Positions 1 to 6,838 of a stretch of DNA of 13,162 bases are shown here, in pieces; position 1 is the stretch's first letter; every line of letters begins with the position of its first letter. A model generated the notes under the pieces. It did no database searches. It saw only the letters and a list, made by a program, of their open reading frames with translations, and was not told the origin of the DNA. The DNA is from CAYFLR01 sp964343805 (lineage in GTDB: Bacteria > Bdellovibrionota_B > Oligoflexia > CAYFLR01): positions 1 to 13,162 of the forward strand of contig CAYFLR010000101.1 in assembly GCA_964343805.1 (NCBI GenBank), written 5' to 3'. A program made the translations under genes and the position numbers.

Positions 1-435
1 CTCAGCAATCACCGCGATATCGAGTTTGGTTACAGATAGGTAAGCATCATAATCAGCCCTTAACCGCCATACCCCTTCAGGCACATTTGTTAAGGTAAAA
101 CTCCCATCTTCTGCACTCTTGGCAATATAGGAGGTGCCTGGTAGATAGAGATCAACCCCCGCATGATCCTCTTTGCCATTGAGCTCCACCTTACCTTGGA
201 TAGAACCAGTCTTCTTCAGATGCAGATCTCCTAATTCATAGCTGACATAACTGTCACTGCCCTCATTATTATTATCAGCCGCCACTAAAGAAATAGTTTT
301 AGTTTCTTCTGGAATGGCAAAAGGGTATTTTATGGCAAGGGTTTCACCCTCTTTTTCATAAATGGCCACCAGAGCCAACTCTTCCACCCCCTTTTTAGGA
401 GCGTTATAATGTACAAAACGATCATCTTTTGGTTT
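1..435 (-). CDS. Partial surface/lipoprotein paralog, carboxypeptidase-regulatory-like domain, start missing
   Basis: The minus strand is open for 145 codons from just after a TAA at 436-438 to the window edge, with no stop and no credible start. ATG is absent; the GTG at 387-385 has no properly spaced ribosome site. The translation has the hallmarks of a carboxypeptidase-regulatory-like (CnaB/DUF-type) beta-sandwich: GSIQGKVELNG, then VDLYLPGTSYIAKSAEDGSF, then LTNVPEGVWRLRADYDAYL. It matches residues 167-230 of the plus-strand lipoprotein that starts at 409 (LKEMSAIKGKV, VYLPGYSLVAKTDKDGNF, YVPPAEYTLRIEKG). That protein is a secreted lipoprotein, so this copy probably once had a signal peptide, which is absent here. 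The product continues beyond the left edge. It may be a pseudogene 5' end, a rearranged gene or half of an assembly chimera. That the frame is protein-coding I consider likely; its exact function is unknown. Confidence 0.7.
397..401 (+). promoter_or_regulatory. Ribosome binding site for the lipoprotein at 409
   Basis: AGGAG lies 7 nt before the ATG at 409-411. It supports that start and shows that the plus-strand leader already occupies bases that are also open on the minus strand. The junction between the two paralogs is therefore most likely at or left of about 396. Confidence 0.7.
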
Positions 436-2766
436 TTACCCATATTATTAAGTGTCATTATTGGTTGTGAACCCGCTGAAAGTGAAGAAGATACTGACAG
501 TATAGAGCAATCCACCAATACCAATCAAAATCCCGGCTCGGAAGACACGGCCAAACTCTTAGATAATGATCTGGTTATAGCGGGGACTTTAGAACTAGAC
601 ACCTCTTATGATGAGAGTTCCGCAAAACTTCTAAAAAACAATAAGGTGGAATTGCAAGATTTAGGTGGAAATCTGCTAGCCACAGGCTTAGCCGACAGCC
701 AAGGACAATTCGAAATCAGTGCCAGTACCCTCCTCCTTGATTCCAGCACCGCCAGCTTAACCTCCACTTCAACTGAAAAAAACTTTCAAATCCAAAGTGT
801 CATTAAGGATGACGGAGAGGGCAAAGTACTGGGGGTCAAACAGGCCATTCACCTTTCTAAAGATCTGATTAAAAATCGCATGATCGATACCGGTGAATTC
901 ATGCTGAAAGAGATGTCAGCCATTAAGGGAAAAGTGAGCTTTGTTAATCCAGATGGAACAGAAAATCAAAAGATTGCGCTGATCGGAACCACCGTTTATT
1001 TGCCAGGCTACTCTCTGGTTGCCAAAACAGATAAAGATGGAAACTTCTTAATCCTATATGTTCCCCCAGCGGAGTATACTCTCAGAATCGAAAAGGGAAA
1101 TATCAGCTATGAACAAGCCATCACAGTAGAAGAAAACAAAACGAAAATTTTAGATATTATCAAAATTCAAACCGATACCGACCCTCCAATCACCACAGCA
1201 TCAAAAGACTCAACTGATTTCAAATCGCCTTTTTGTGTCACCCTTGCAGTGGGTGAAGCGGGCTCTGCTATTTACTACACCACGGATGGCTCTAATCCCC
1301 AGGCGAGTGAGACCTTTGCCTATCCTCCAGCCAGTCTGACCTCTTGTGGTGAAGAGGCAAATTGCCCCATCTGTATTCAAAACTACTCTACCACTTTAAA
1401 GTATTTTAGTCAGGATCAGGCTGGGAATAAAGAAAGTCTCAAATCTAAGTTCTATTTTTATAATGAAAAATGGGCAGATGTGAATGACAACACCGCTCCC
1501 ACCACCACTGCCCTGGCCAATGACACCTCCCTCGCCAGTAGTTCTGAATTTACTTCCAACTCCCCGGTGGAGCTTCGCTTTGAATTGAATGAAGGAGGAG
1601 AAACCTATTACACTCTAAGTACAACTGGGACCCCAGCAGATCCCACCGGAACTGCCGGTAAACTTTATAGTCATCCTTTAAAATTAAGTCAAACCACCCA
1701 AATAAAGTATTTTTCGAAAGATTGGTCTAATAATGTGGAAGTCGTGAAAGAAATTACCATTTCAATTTTTAACTGGAATAAAGGGGCACCTGTTCCCATT
1801 ATCATCGATAAGGATAATGTCCATAAGGTCCTATATAGCCATGCCCTTAGCACTCCAGTTTTAGTGGCAAAAGAAAGAGGATCTAATTTAACCTATGTTT
1901 TCTCTTATGATCCTAGCAACGATTCATGGACCGAATTGAATAATTGTGATGGCACAGCTGCGGGATGCCCTTTATTGTCAAGATATACTACCGCCTCCTA
2001 TGGATCTGGAGCGTATAATATCATTTACAACTCCACCGATAATCATATCTTCGCCTATGATCGAAATGCCGATGATTCTTATATTTTCAATGAAACATCC
2101 AAAACCTGGACTAAATCGGATAACACCGGCAATCCTACCAACGCTTCCTTTCTCATGTATTACGATAAGCAATATAACAAAGTGGTTCAGCTGGTTTTTG
2201 ATACCACGAATAAAGCCTATACTTTTAACTATGGAACCAACGCTTGGAGCCAAATCACAGTGAATAATGCCAGCGCAGGCCCTGATGAAACCCAGGCCTT
2301 TCTCACCACCACCACCAAAGAAAAAAATAGCGCTACCTCCTTTTTAGTTTGGGGGGAAACTCTAGCCACCTCTACTCCTTTGCTTTCTTATACCAAGGTC
2401 TTTACTTTTAGTTTAAGCAGTGGCACAGAAGGGAGTTGGTCGAATACTGAAATCAATTCTTATCCAACAGGGTTTTATATGGGGACACTCAGCTATGATC
2501 CAGAGAGAGATCTCTCCCTCTTTTTTGGCGGAGGATTAACCTACAAAGAGACAGGTGCTGAGCAACAGGCTTTTGCCCAAGGAGAAAACTGGTTATTAGA
2601 TGGAAGTGGAATCTTCTCTAAGGTTGATTATCAGACTTCTCCCAGCCCCAGAAGACATGCTTCCATGACCTACATTCCCATAACTTCCCAACACATATTG
2701 GTGGGAGGAGATTCGGATATTATCAGAACCACCAGTGAAACCTGGCTTTTTGGTAAGAGTTTCTAA
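409..2766 (+). CDS. Multi-domain kelch-like outer-surface lipoprotein
   Basis: A 785-residue predicted lipoprotein. Residues 1-20 form a type II signal peptide with lipobox IIGC (Cys20), followed by an acidic Ser/Thr/Asn-rich linker. Residues about 170-250 form a carboxypeptidase-regulatory-like beta-sandwich. Residues about 257-350 and 362-455 are two chitobiase/hexosaminidase C-terminal-like modules (IYYTTDGSNP; YYTLSTTGTPADP; each ending in LKYFSQDQAGN or IKYFSKDWSNN). Residues about 475-785 contain repeated kelch-like blades (TYVFSYDPSNDSWTEL, SYIFNETSKTWTK, AYTFNYGTNAWSQI, SYDPERDLSLFFGG, NWLLDG) and probably form a beta-propeller. A CX5CX2C cluster (Cys313, 319, 322) sits in the first chitobiase-like module. 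The protein is likely anchored in the outer membrane and used for binding or adhesion; no catalytic residues are evident. It overlaps the convergent gene at 2763 by 4 bp. Domain calls are by eye; the ligand is unknown. Confidence 0.9.
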   Translation: MYKTIIFWFLPILLSVIIGCEPAESEEDTDSIEQSTNTNQNPGSEDTAKLLDNDLVIAGTLELDTSYDESSAKLLKNNKVELQDLGGNLLATGLADSQGQFEISASTLLLDSSTASLTSTSTEKNFQIQSVIKDDGEGKVLGVKQAIHLSKDLIKNRMIDTGEFMLKEMSAIKGKVSFVNPDGTENQKIALIGTTVYLPGYSLVAKTDKDGNFLILYVPPAEYTLRIEKGNISYEQAITVEENKTKILDIIKIQTDTDPPITTASKDSTDFKSPFCVTLAVGEAGSAIYYTTDGSNPQASETFAYPPASLTSCGEEANCPICIQNYSTTLKYFSQDQAGNKESLKSKFYFYNEKWADVNDNTAPTTTALANDTSLASSSEFTSNSPVELRFELNEGGETYYTLSTTGTPADPTGTAGKLYSHPLKLSQTTQIKYFSKDWSNNVEVVKEITISIFNWNKGAPVPIIIDKDNVHKVLYSHALSTPVLVAKERGSNLTYVFSYDPSNDSWTELNNCDGTAAGCPLLSRYTTASYGSGAYNIIYNSTDNHIFAYDRNADDSYIFNETSKTWTKSDNTGNPTNASFLMYYDKQYNKVVQLVFDTTNKAYTFNYGTNAWSQITVNNASAGPDETQAFLTTTTKEKNSATSFLVWGETLATSTPLLSYTKVFTFSLSSGTEGSWSNTEINSYPTGFYMGTLSYDPERDLSLFFGGGLTYKETGAEQQAFAQGENWLLDGSGIFSKVDYQTSPSPRRHASMTYIPITSQHILVGGDSDIIRTTSETWLFGKSF

Positions 2767-3182
2767 CCGAAGTAGAACCATTCCATGACAAGAAAGTAAA
2801 TTAAGTTCTCTTCAAATGGCGTACAGTTATGACCTTTGAGGCGAATAAAGGTGAGCTGTTTATCATTTCTCATTTGGTAGTTTCTCATAAGCGAGCGTTT
2901 GTTGATGACTGGAATGCCAGCACCACTTTCAATCTGACCATTTGCTTTGATACGCACCTTAACTGAGTTGGCATCAGCGGTCCCCAATTGATCAGTCACT
3001 AGATAGAGGTTTTTATCAGGCTGACGCACTTGCAACTTCACATTGAGGCTGTTTAAAGAGTCCACCATTTTCATTTGACAAAAGCCCACCAGATCACCAA
3101 CCGGAACGAGGGGAACCGAAACCCAAGCAATTTGGGTGGTGGATAATAAAAGAAGACCAAATAGGATAAATGCTTTTCTCAT
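2763..3182 (-). CDS. Small secreted protein of unknown function
   Basis: A 139-residue protein that I do not recognise. The N-terminus (MRKAFILFG, then a Leu-rich core to about residue 19) is a clear Sec signal peptide, with cleavage plausible after TTQIA. The mature part has two cysteines (Cys35 and Cys120) that could form a disulfide in the periplasm, a mixed beta-rich middle (VKLQVRQPDKNLYLVTD, VKVRIKANGQIESG), and an aromatic C-terminus (EWFYFG). The ATG at 3182 has GAGG at 3191-3188, five bases upstream. It has its own well-formed promoter and lies directly downstream of the terminator of the phosphate transporter, so it is probably a separate unit. Its TAG overlaps the TAA of the convergent lipoprotein by 4 bp. 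Expression may be linked to phosphate if the PHO-like repeats before it are real; that is inference. Confidence 0.8.
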   Translation of the reverse strand: MRKAFILFGLLLLSTTQIAWVSVPLVPVGDLVGFCQMKMVDSLNSLNVKLQVRQPDKNLYLVTDQLGTADANSVKVRIKANGQIESGAGIPVINKRSLMRNYQMRNDKQLTFIRLKGHNCTPFEENLIYFLVMEWFYFG

Positions 3183-3219
3183 TGTTACCTCATAACTAAG
3201 CTTTGCAAGTTAACCCCAG

Positions 3220-3248
3220 TGTATATGCAAAATTATCCAAATTGTCAA
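3220..3248 (-). promoter_or_regulatory. Sigma70-type promoter of the small secreted protein
   Basis: On the minus strand TTGACA (3248-3243, a perfect -35) is followed by a 17-bp spacer and TATACA (3225-3220). The expected start is about 30 bases before the coding start. It lies between the terminator of the upstream gene and the coding region, which is where a promoter is needed. Confidence 0.65.
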
Positions 3249-3260
3249 ATTATAGTTAAA
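3239..3260 (-). promoter_or_regulatory. Possible two-unit PHO-box-like repeat
   Basis: Reading the minus strand, TTTAACTATAA (3260-3250) is followed immediately by TTTGACAATTT (3249-3239). The cores TTAACT and TTGACA are spaced exactly 11 bp, like the repeats before the transporter gene. The second unit contains the -35 hexamer. Only two units are convincing and the region is AT-rich, so chance is a real alternative. Confidence 0.3.
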
Positions 3261-3266
3261 ACAAGC

Positions 3267-3304
3267 AAAAAAATACCAGCTCTCCTGGGGAGGAGAACTG
3301 GTAT
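3267..3304 (-). terminator. Rho-independent terminator of the Na/Pi cotransporter gene
   Basis: On the minus strand a 14-bp stem (3304-3291 with 3286-3273, one U-G pair) closes a CCCC loop and runs into seven Ts (3273-3267). It begins about 30 bases after the transporter stop codon. The plus strand has no T run after the stem, so it works in one direction only. Confidence 0.92.
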
Positions 3305-3334
3305 AATACCAACTGTCGATTGGATTATAGGAGT

Positions 3335-5116
3335 TTAAACTTCATCATCAGTGGTTCGTAGCTCGGCGGCAACCTGAATAGTATTAGCAATATTACCAGC
3401 ATACACATTGATTTGCTTTAATAAGTCCATTAATTCCATATGCACTTCATGAGTTTTCATAGACTCAGATCGTTCTTCACGAACTCTTTCAAGATGTTGA
3501 ATTCTGAATTTTGATTCTAGGTCAATATACTTTTCCGTCTTACCAATAATTCGGGCGGCTTTTTTAGGGTTCAGCTCAGCAAAGGCTTCTTGTAATCTCG
3601 CAATCTGCTTATAAACTTTTAGGTGAAAGGTGGCGAGTTCTTCTTGTCCCTCTTCGGAAAATTCGGTTTCCAAAGCTTGTTTCTTTGACATGAGAGGAAC
3701 AATGTTCTTATGAATAATATCTCCCATACTCTCAATATCTTTGGTGATGGAGATGAGGGAGAAAACCTCTTTCGCTTGATCATCAGCCAGTTCCTCTTGG
3801 ACAATCTTCATGAGATACTTAACAATCTTTTCGTCCAAAAAGTCAATTTTCTCTTCTCGCATCTCAATTCCCTCTACCAGAGAGAGTTGAGGATAGAATT
3901 TATCTTCTTTAGGACTATCAGGCAGGAATGGAATGATCACAGACTCTAACATACGGCTCAAAATCTTGGATAATCTGGAAATCTCAGATCGGGCCAAATC
4001 AATCGCCAAAGAAGGAGTTTTGATCACTTTGTTATCTAAATGCCAAATAGCCGGAGCAACTCCTTGAGCTTCCTCGGTGTCAGGAAGGATCTTCATAATG
4101 AGGTTGGCAAAAAGATTGGTAAATGGAAGGAAGGCAAAAGCCAAACTGACATTAAAAATGGTATGGGCATTCGCAATCTGTCTCGCCGTACCTGCCACAA
4201 AATGATTCCCTAACCAACGTACAAAATCCGCGTAAGTGGGTATCCACATAATAAATAGCAGCACCCCACCAATTTTAAAGAAGACATGGGCAATAGCCAC
4301 CCTCTTCGCTTCTCTAGTGGTTCCAATACTAGCTAAACCGGCTGTTACGCAAGTTCCGATGTTGGCCCCCATAACAAGAGGAATACCTGCTTCTAAGGTA
4401 ATTAAATTTTGAAGTGCCAGCACAATAATGATACCGGTAGTAGCACTACTGCTTTGCACCACTGCCGTAAAAGCAGCCGATACCAAAATACCTAAAATGG
4501 GATTTTCCATTCCGCGAAGAAGATCAATAAACCCTTCATGACTCCGTAAAGGTTTCATGGTGTCACCCATTAATTTCATACCGAAAAAGAGAATTCCAAA
4601 ACCTAAAATCGCTTCTCCGGCATGCTTCATATGCTCTTGCTTGGCAAACATTTGTAGGGTAAAACCAGCAGCAATCATGAGTAGGGCGTAATCGGTTAAC
4701 TTAAAAGCCACCAATTGAGCAGTAATAGTGGTACCAATATCAGCACCTAAGATAACACCCAAACTTTGAGCAAAGGTCATAAGTTCTGCCTGCACAAAAC
4801 TAACTAGCATCACGGTGGTTGCACTACTCGACTGGATGACCATGGTTACGAAAGCACCCACCACCAGACCAATCACTCGGTTGGAAGTTAAAGCGGATAA
4901 GATGGATCGCATCTTATTTCCCGCTGATTTTTTCATTCCCTCACTCATAAGCTCCATTCCGTATAGAAACAGAGCCAAACCACCAAATAGCCCCATAAAG
5001 AGCATGCCCCATTTGAAAGTCTGTCCACTTCCACCTGCGGCAGATAGGTTTGTAGCAAAGAACATCATTAGAGCGATAATGACTGCTTTTTTCTTGTTAT
5101 CAATATATTCCACCAT
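3335..5116 (-). CDS. Na+/phosphate cotransporter with C-terminal PhoU-like domain (NptA/YjbB-type)
   Basis: A 593-residue inner-membrane protein of the Na/Pi cotransporter family (SLC34-like bacterial type). After a hydrophobic N-terminal segment it has the two inverted transport repeats, each with the signature QSSSATT (residues 95-101 and 221-227), followed by GADIGT (124-129) and GANIGT (250-255). Membrane segments span about 37-340. Residues about 365-590 are soluble and helical with an acidic, charged pattern typical of a PhoU-like domain. Known members move inorganic phosphate with sodium, in or out depending on the protein. Placement after phoB-phoR and behind a PHO box argues for induction under phosphate starvation. 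Start: AGGAGG (5124-5119) lies only 2 nt before the ATG at 5116 but 5 nt before an in-frame GTG at 5113, so the GTG may be the true start. A strong terminator follows. Confidence 0.93.
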   Translation of the reverse strand: MVEYIDNKKKAVIIALMMFFATNLSAAGGSGQTFKWGMLFMGLFGGLALFLYGMELMSEGMKKSAGNKMRSILSALTSNRVIGLVVGAFVTMVIQSSSATTVMLVSFVQAELMTFAQSLGVILGADIGTTITAQLVAFKLTDYALLMIAAGFTLQMFAKQEHMKHAGEAILGFGILFFGMKLMGDTMKPLRSHEGFIDLLRGMENPILGILVSAAFTAVVQSSSATTGIIIVLALQNLITLEAGIPLVMGANIGTCVTAGLASIGTTREAKRVAIAHVFFKIGGVLLFIMWIPTYADFVRWLGNHFVAGTARQIANAHTIFNVSLAFAFLPFTNLFANLIMKILPDTEEAQGVAPAIWHLDNKVIKTPSLAIDLARSEISRLSKILSRMLESVIIPFLPDSPKEDKFYPQLSLVEGIEMREEKIDFLDEKIVKYLMKIVQEELADDQAKEVFSLISITKDIESMGDIIHKNIVPLMSKKQALETEFSEEGQEELATFHLKVYKQIARLQEAFAELNPKKAARIIGKTEKYIDLESKFRIQHLERVREERSESMKTHEVHMELMDLLKQINVYAGNIANTIQVAAELRTTDDEV

Positions 5117-5118
5117 CT

Positions 5119-5124
5119 CCTCCT
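5119..5124 (-). promoter_or_regulatory. Shine-Dalgarno site that favours a GTG start for the transporter
   Basis: The minus strand reads AGGAGG, AG, ATG, GTG. The spacing to ATG (2 nt) is too short for efficient initiation, while the spacing to the next codon, GTG at 5113-5111, is 5 nt. The difference is one residue. Confidence 0.55.
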
Positions 5125-5131
5125 AACACTT

Positions 5132-5151
5132 AAAAAATCAGATAACCTGAT
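5132..5151 (-). terminator. Weak hairpin with T run ahead of the transporter gene
   Basis: On the minus strand ATCAG (5151-5147), a 5-base loop, CTGAT (5141-5137) and then five more Ts (5136-5132). The stem is only 5 bp. It could partly end phoR transcription or act as a leader attenuator for the transporter transcript. It may also be chance in AT-rich DNA. Confidence 0.3.
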
Positions 5152-5180
5152 ATGCAAGTATACCTCGCATGAGATCCGGA

Positions 5181-5186
5181 ATTCTA
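5181..5186 (-). promoter_or_regulatory. Candidate -10 element of the PHO-box promoter
   Basis: TAGAAT on the minus strand starts 9 nt after the last 7-base core of the PHO-box repeats (CTAAATA, ending at 5196). This is close to the spacing in enteric PhoB-activated promoters, where the box replaces the -35. TATACT at 5162-5157 is an alternative -10 but sits too far from the box. Confidence 0.4.
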
Positions 5187-5191
5187 GAAAA

Positions 5192-5235
5192 GAATTATTT
5201 AGGTTCAGTTAAGGGATTGTTAGGATTTTGTTAAG
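5192..5235 (-). promoter_or_regulatory. PHO box: four 11-bp direct repeats upstream of the transporter
   Basis: The minus strand contains four contiguous 11-mers in register: CTTAACAAAAT (5235-5225), CCTAACAATCC (5224-5214), CTTAACTGAAC (5213-5203), CTAAATAATTC (5202-5192). The CTTAACA core with an AT-rich 4-base tail at 11-bp period matches the layout of known PhoB/PhoP binding sites (CTGTCAT in enteric bacteria, TTAACA in Bacillus). The first repeat contains the TAA stop of phoR. The box points toward the Na/Pi cotransporter gene, so PhoB encoded by the next-but-one gene is the obvious regulator. The fourth unit is the weakest. Confidence 0.75.
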
Positions 5236-6637
5236 AATGGTATTGGGGTAGGATTATTGAAAAAACAGAGCCTTCTTGCAAGCGGCTAGAAACATCAACC
5301 TTACCATGATGAACGTTCATAATGCTTTGCACAATAGAGAGCCCCAATCCACTTCCTCCGGTCTGACTATTTCGAGACTCATCCACTCTGAAAAACCGTT
5401 CATATATTTTGTTTATATTTTCCCTTGAAATACCAGGGCCTTGATCCTTAACGGAAATAACCACTCTAGCCTGTACGACCTTCAAATCAATTTCAACCTT
5501 AGTGCCATTAGGGCTATACTTTATAGCATTGTCTAAAAGGTTCACTAAGGCTTGTTCAATGAGGGGAGGATTTATGCGAGCCATCACCTCTGATGAATTT
5601 TCGGGCAATACCATGGTAATATTCTTGTCCTCTGCCAAAATTCGGCATATTTCACAAGATTGGAAAATAACTTCATTCAAGGTGGTAGGAATCAGTTTAA
5701 TTTCATATTGTCCCCCTTCCTTTTCAACTCTCGAAAGAGTGAGGAGGTCTTCAATAAGACGATGCAGACGATGCACTTGCTTCAGGATAATCTTTAGGAA
5801 GTGTTTTCCATCTTCAGGATTTTCTATAGCCCCATCCATCAATGTTTCCACAAAGCCCTTAATGGAGGTAAGAGGGGTCTTTAGCTCATGAGAGACATTG
5901 CCCACAAAATTTCGTTGATGATTTTCGAGCTGCCGCATCCGAGTCAGATCATTAAAAACAAAAAGGGTACCAATTTTCTCCTCGTTTGGGTTTCGAAGGG
6001 TATTACTATGAATTTGAATCAATCGCTCTTGCTTACCTTTCAGTATAATTTCTTTTTCAGTGGGTTGATTAAAAAAGAGGTGCCCAACGATGAGTTCTTT
6101 CATGGCCTTGCTCTTAATTATTTTGCTTACATGCTGATCAAAAGGATTAACCCCAGTTGGAACTTGCAATAGTCTTGTGGCAGAGTTATTTATTTGCAGG
6201 ACTTTCCCATTACTGTTTACAGTTAATACCCCCTCCATCATACTCCCAAACATGGCTTCCATCTCTAGCTTCTGCCTTAAAATGGTCCGATATTGATCTT
6301 GTATTTGATGAGATACATCTTGAAGGGTTTGCCCCATCTCCATTAATTCGCTAGGTGCTGATAGGGGAAGGTGAATATATTGAACCCGATCTCCGGCCTT
6401 CTGATTTTTGGCATAACGGGTGATCACTTTCACTGCTTTACGGATTCGATGACTAAAGAGGAGAGTAAAAAAAGTAAGACTCAAGACCAATAACAAACAG
6501 GTGAGAATAAAATGAGTTAAAGTTGCCCCATTTAAGATACGGTGGGACTCTAAGAAAAAATAGAAAAAAATGATGGCAAAAGTGATAATGGCCATCAAAG
6601 GAGGATACAGCTGCCAAAAGATATTTCTAAAATTCAT
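5231..6637 (-). CDS. phoR: PhoR-type phosphate sensor histidine kinase
   Basis: A 468-residue inner-membrane kinase. Two membrane helices (about 10-29 and 40-62) enclose a periplasmic loop of only about ten residues, as in PhoR proteins that sense phosphate through transporter/PhoU contacts and not by an external domain. A HAMP-like linker follows (about 63-118), then a PAS domain (about 122-235), HisKA with NVSHELKTPLTS (phospho-acceptor His250), and HATPase_c with the N box NLLDNAIKY (366-374), G1 DQGPGIS (398-404), F box RFFRVD and G2 GSGLGLSIV (428-436). All catalytic motifs are intact. The ATG at 6637 is forced: an in-frame TGA lies three codons upstream. It follows phoB across a 201-bp repeat-bearing spacer. 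Its stop codon lies inside the PHO box of the next gene. Confidence 0.93.
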   Translation of the reverse strand: MNFRNIFWQLYPPLMAIITFAIIFFYFFLESHRILNGATLTHFILTCLLLVLSLTFFTLLFSHRIRKAVKVITRYAKNQKAGDRVQYIHLPLSAPSELMEMGQTLQDVSHQIQDQYRTILRQKLEMEAMFGSMMEGVLTVNSNGKVLQINNSATRLLQVPTGVNPFDQHVSKIIKSKAMKELIVGHLFFNQPTEKEIILKGKQERLIQIHSNTLRNPNEEKIGTLFVFNDLTRMRQLENHQRNFVGNVSHELKTPLTSIKGFVETLMDGAIENPEDGKHFLKIILKQVHRLHRLIEDLLTLSRVEKEGGQYEIKLIPTTLNEVIFQSCEICRILAEDKNITMVLPENSSEVMARINPPLIEQALVNLLDNAIKYSPNGTKVEIDLKVVQARVVISVKDQGPGISRENINKIYERFFRVDESRNSQTGGSGLGLSIVQSIMNVHHGKVDVSSRLQEGSVFSIILPQYHS

Positions 6638-6838
6638 AACCTCTCAGAATTTTCTGCAGTCAACACAGCGGATGTGCATTTTTAGCAGTCAACACAGCGG
6701 ATAAGCGTTTTAAGCCTACAAGTTCAGTTGGCTAACTAAAAGGCGCATCCGCAAGGCGACAAAGAAAATGTGAAAAGACAGTACATACCAAGTACGGCTT
6801 TGATACATTTTCTGCAGTCAACACAGCGGATGTGGCTT
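6638..6838. repeat. Intergenic repeat element with three direct copies and inverted arms
   Basis: The spacer between phoB and phoR holds three same-direction copies of GCAGTCAACACAGCGGAT (within 6649-6676, 6685-6702 and 6807-6834). Copies 1 and 3 are identical over 28 bp (including the preceding ATTTTCT and following GTG). A reverse-oriented arm CGCATCCGC (6744-6752) can pair with the GCGGAT end of any copy, leaving one mismatch against copy 3. Inside, AGAAAATGT (6763-6771) and ACATTTTCT (6805-6813) are perfect inverted repeats around a GTAC...GTAC tip (6781-6795). This is a REP/BIME-like extragenic palindromic element. Copy 3 ends 4 bp before the phoB stop codon. In the phoBR transcript it would fold into long hairpins that could stabilise phoB mRNA or reduce phoR expression. 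I see no gene here. Confidence 0.8.

Noticed and set aside
330..524. Minus-strand 64-aa frame spanning the lipoprotein start
   Set aside because: Its translation has no family features and it is in a different frame from the convincing partial paralog on the same strand.
1946..2263. Overlapping plus- and minus-strand open frames inside the lipoprotein gene (also 1978-2253, 2596-2781)
   Set aside because: They have low-complexity Ile/Pro-rich translations, no ribosome sites, and lie fully inside a well-supported gene.
4815..5126. Plus-strand 103-aa frame opposite the transporter start
   Set aside because: It is an antisense shadow of the first transport repeat, with no ribosome site or recognisable domain.
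6649..6834. Three direct repeats as a possible CRISPR array
   Set aside because: Spacing is irregular (about 36 and 122 bases between copies), the region contains an inverted arm and a hairpin core, and no cas genes are near.
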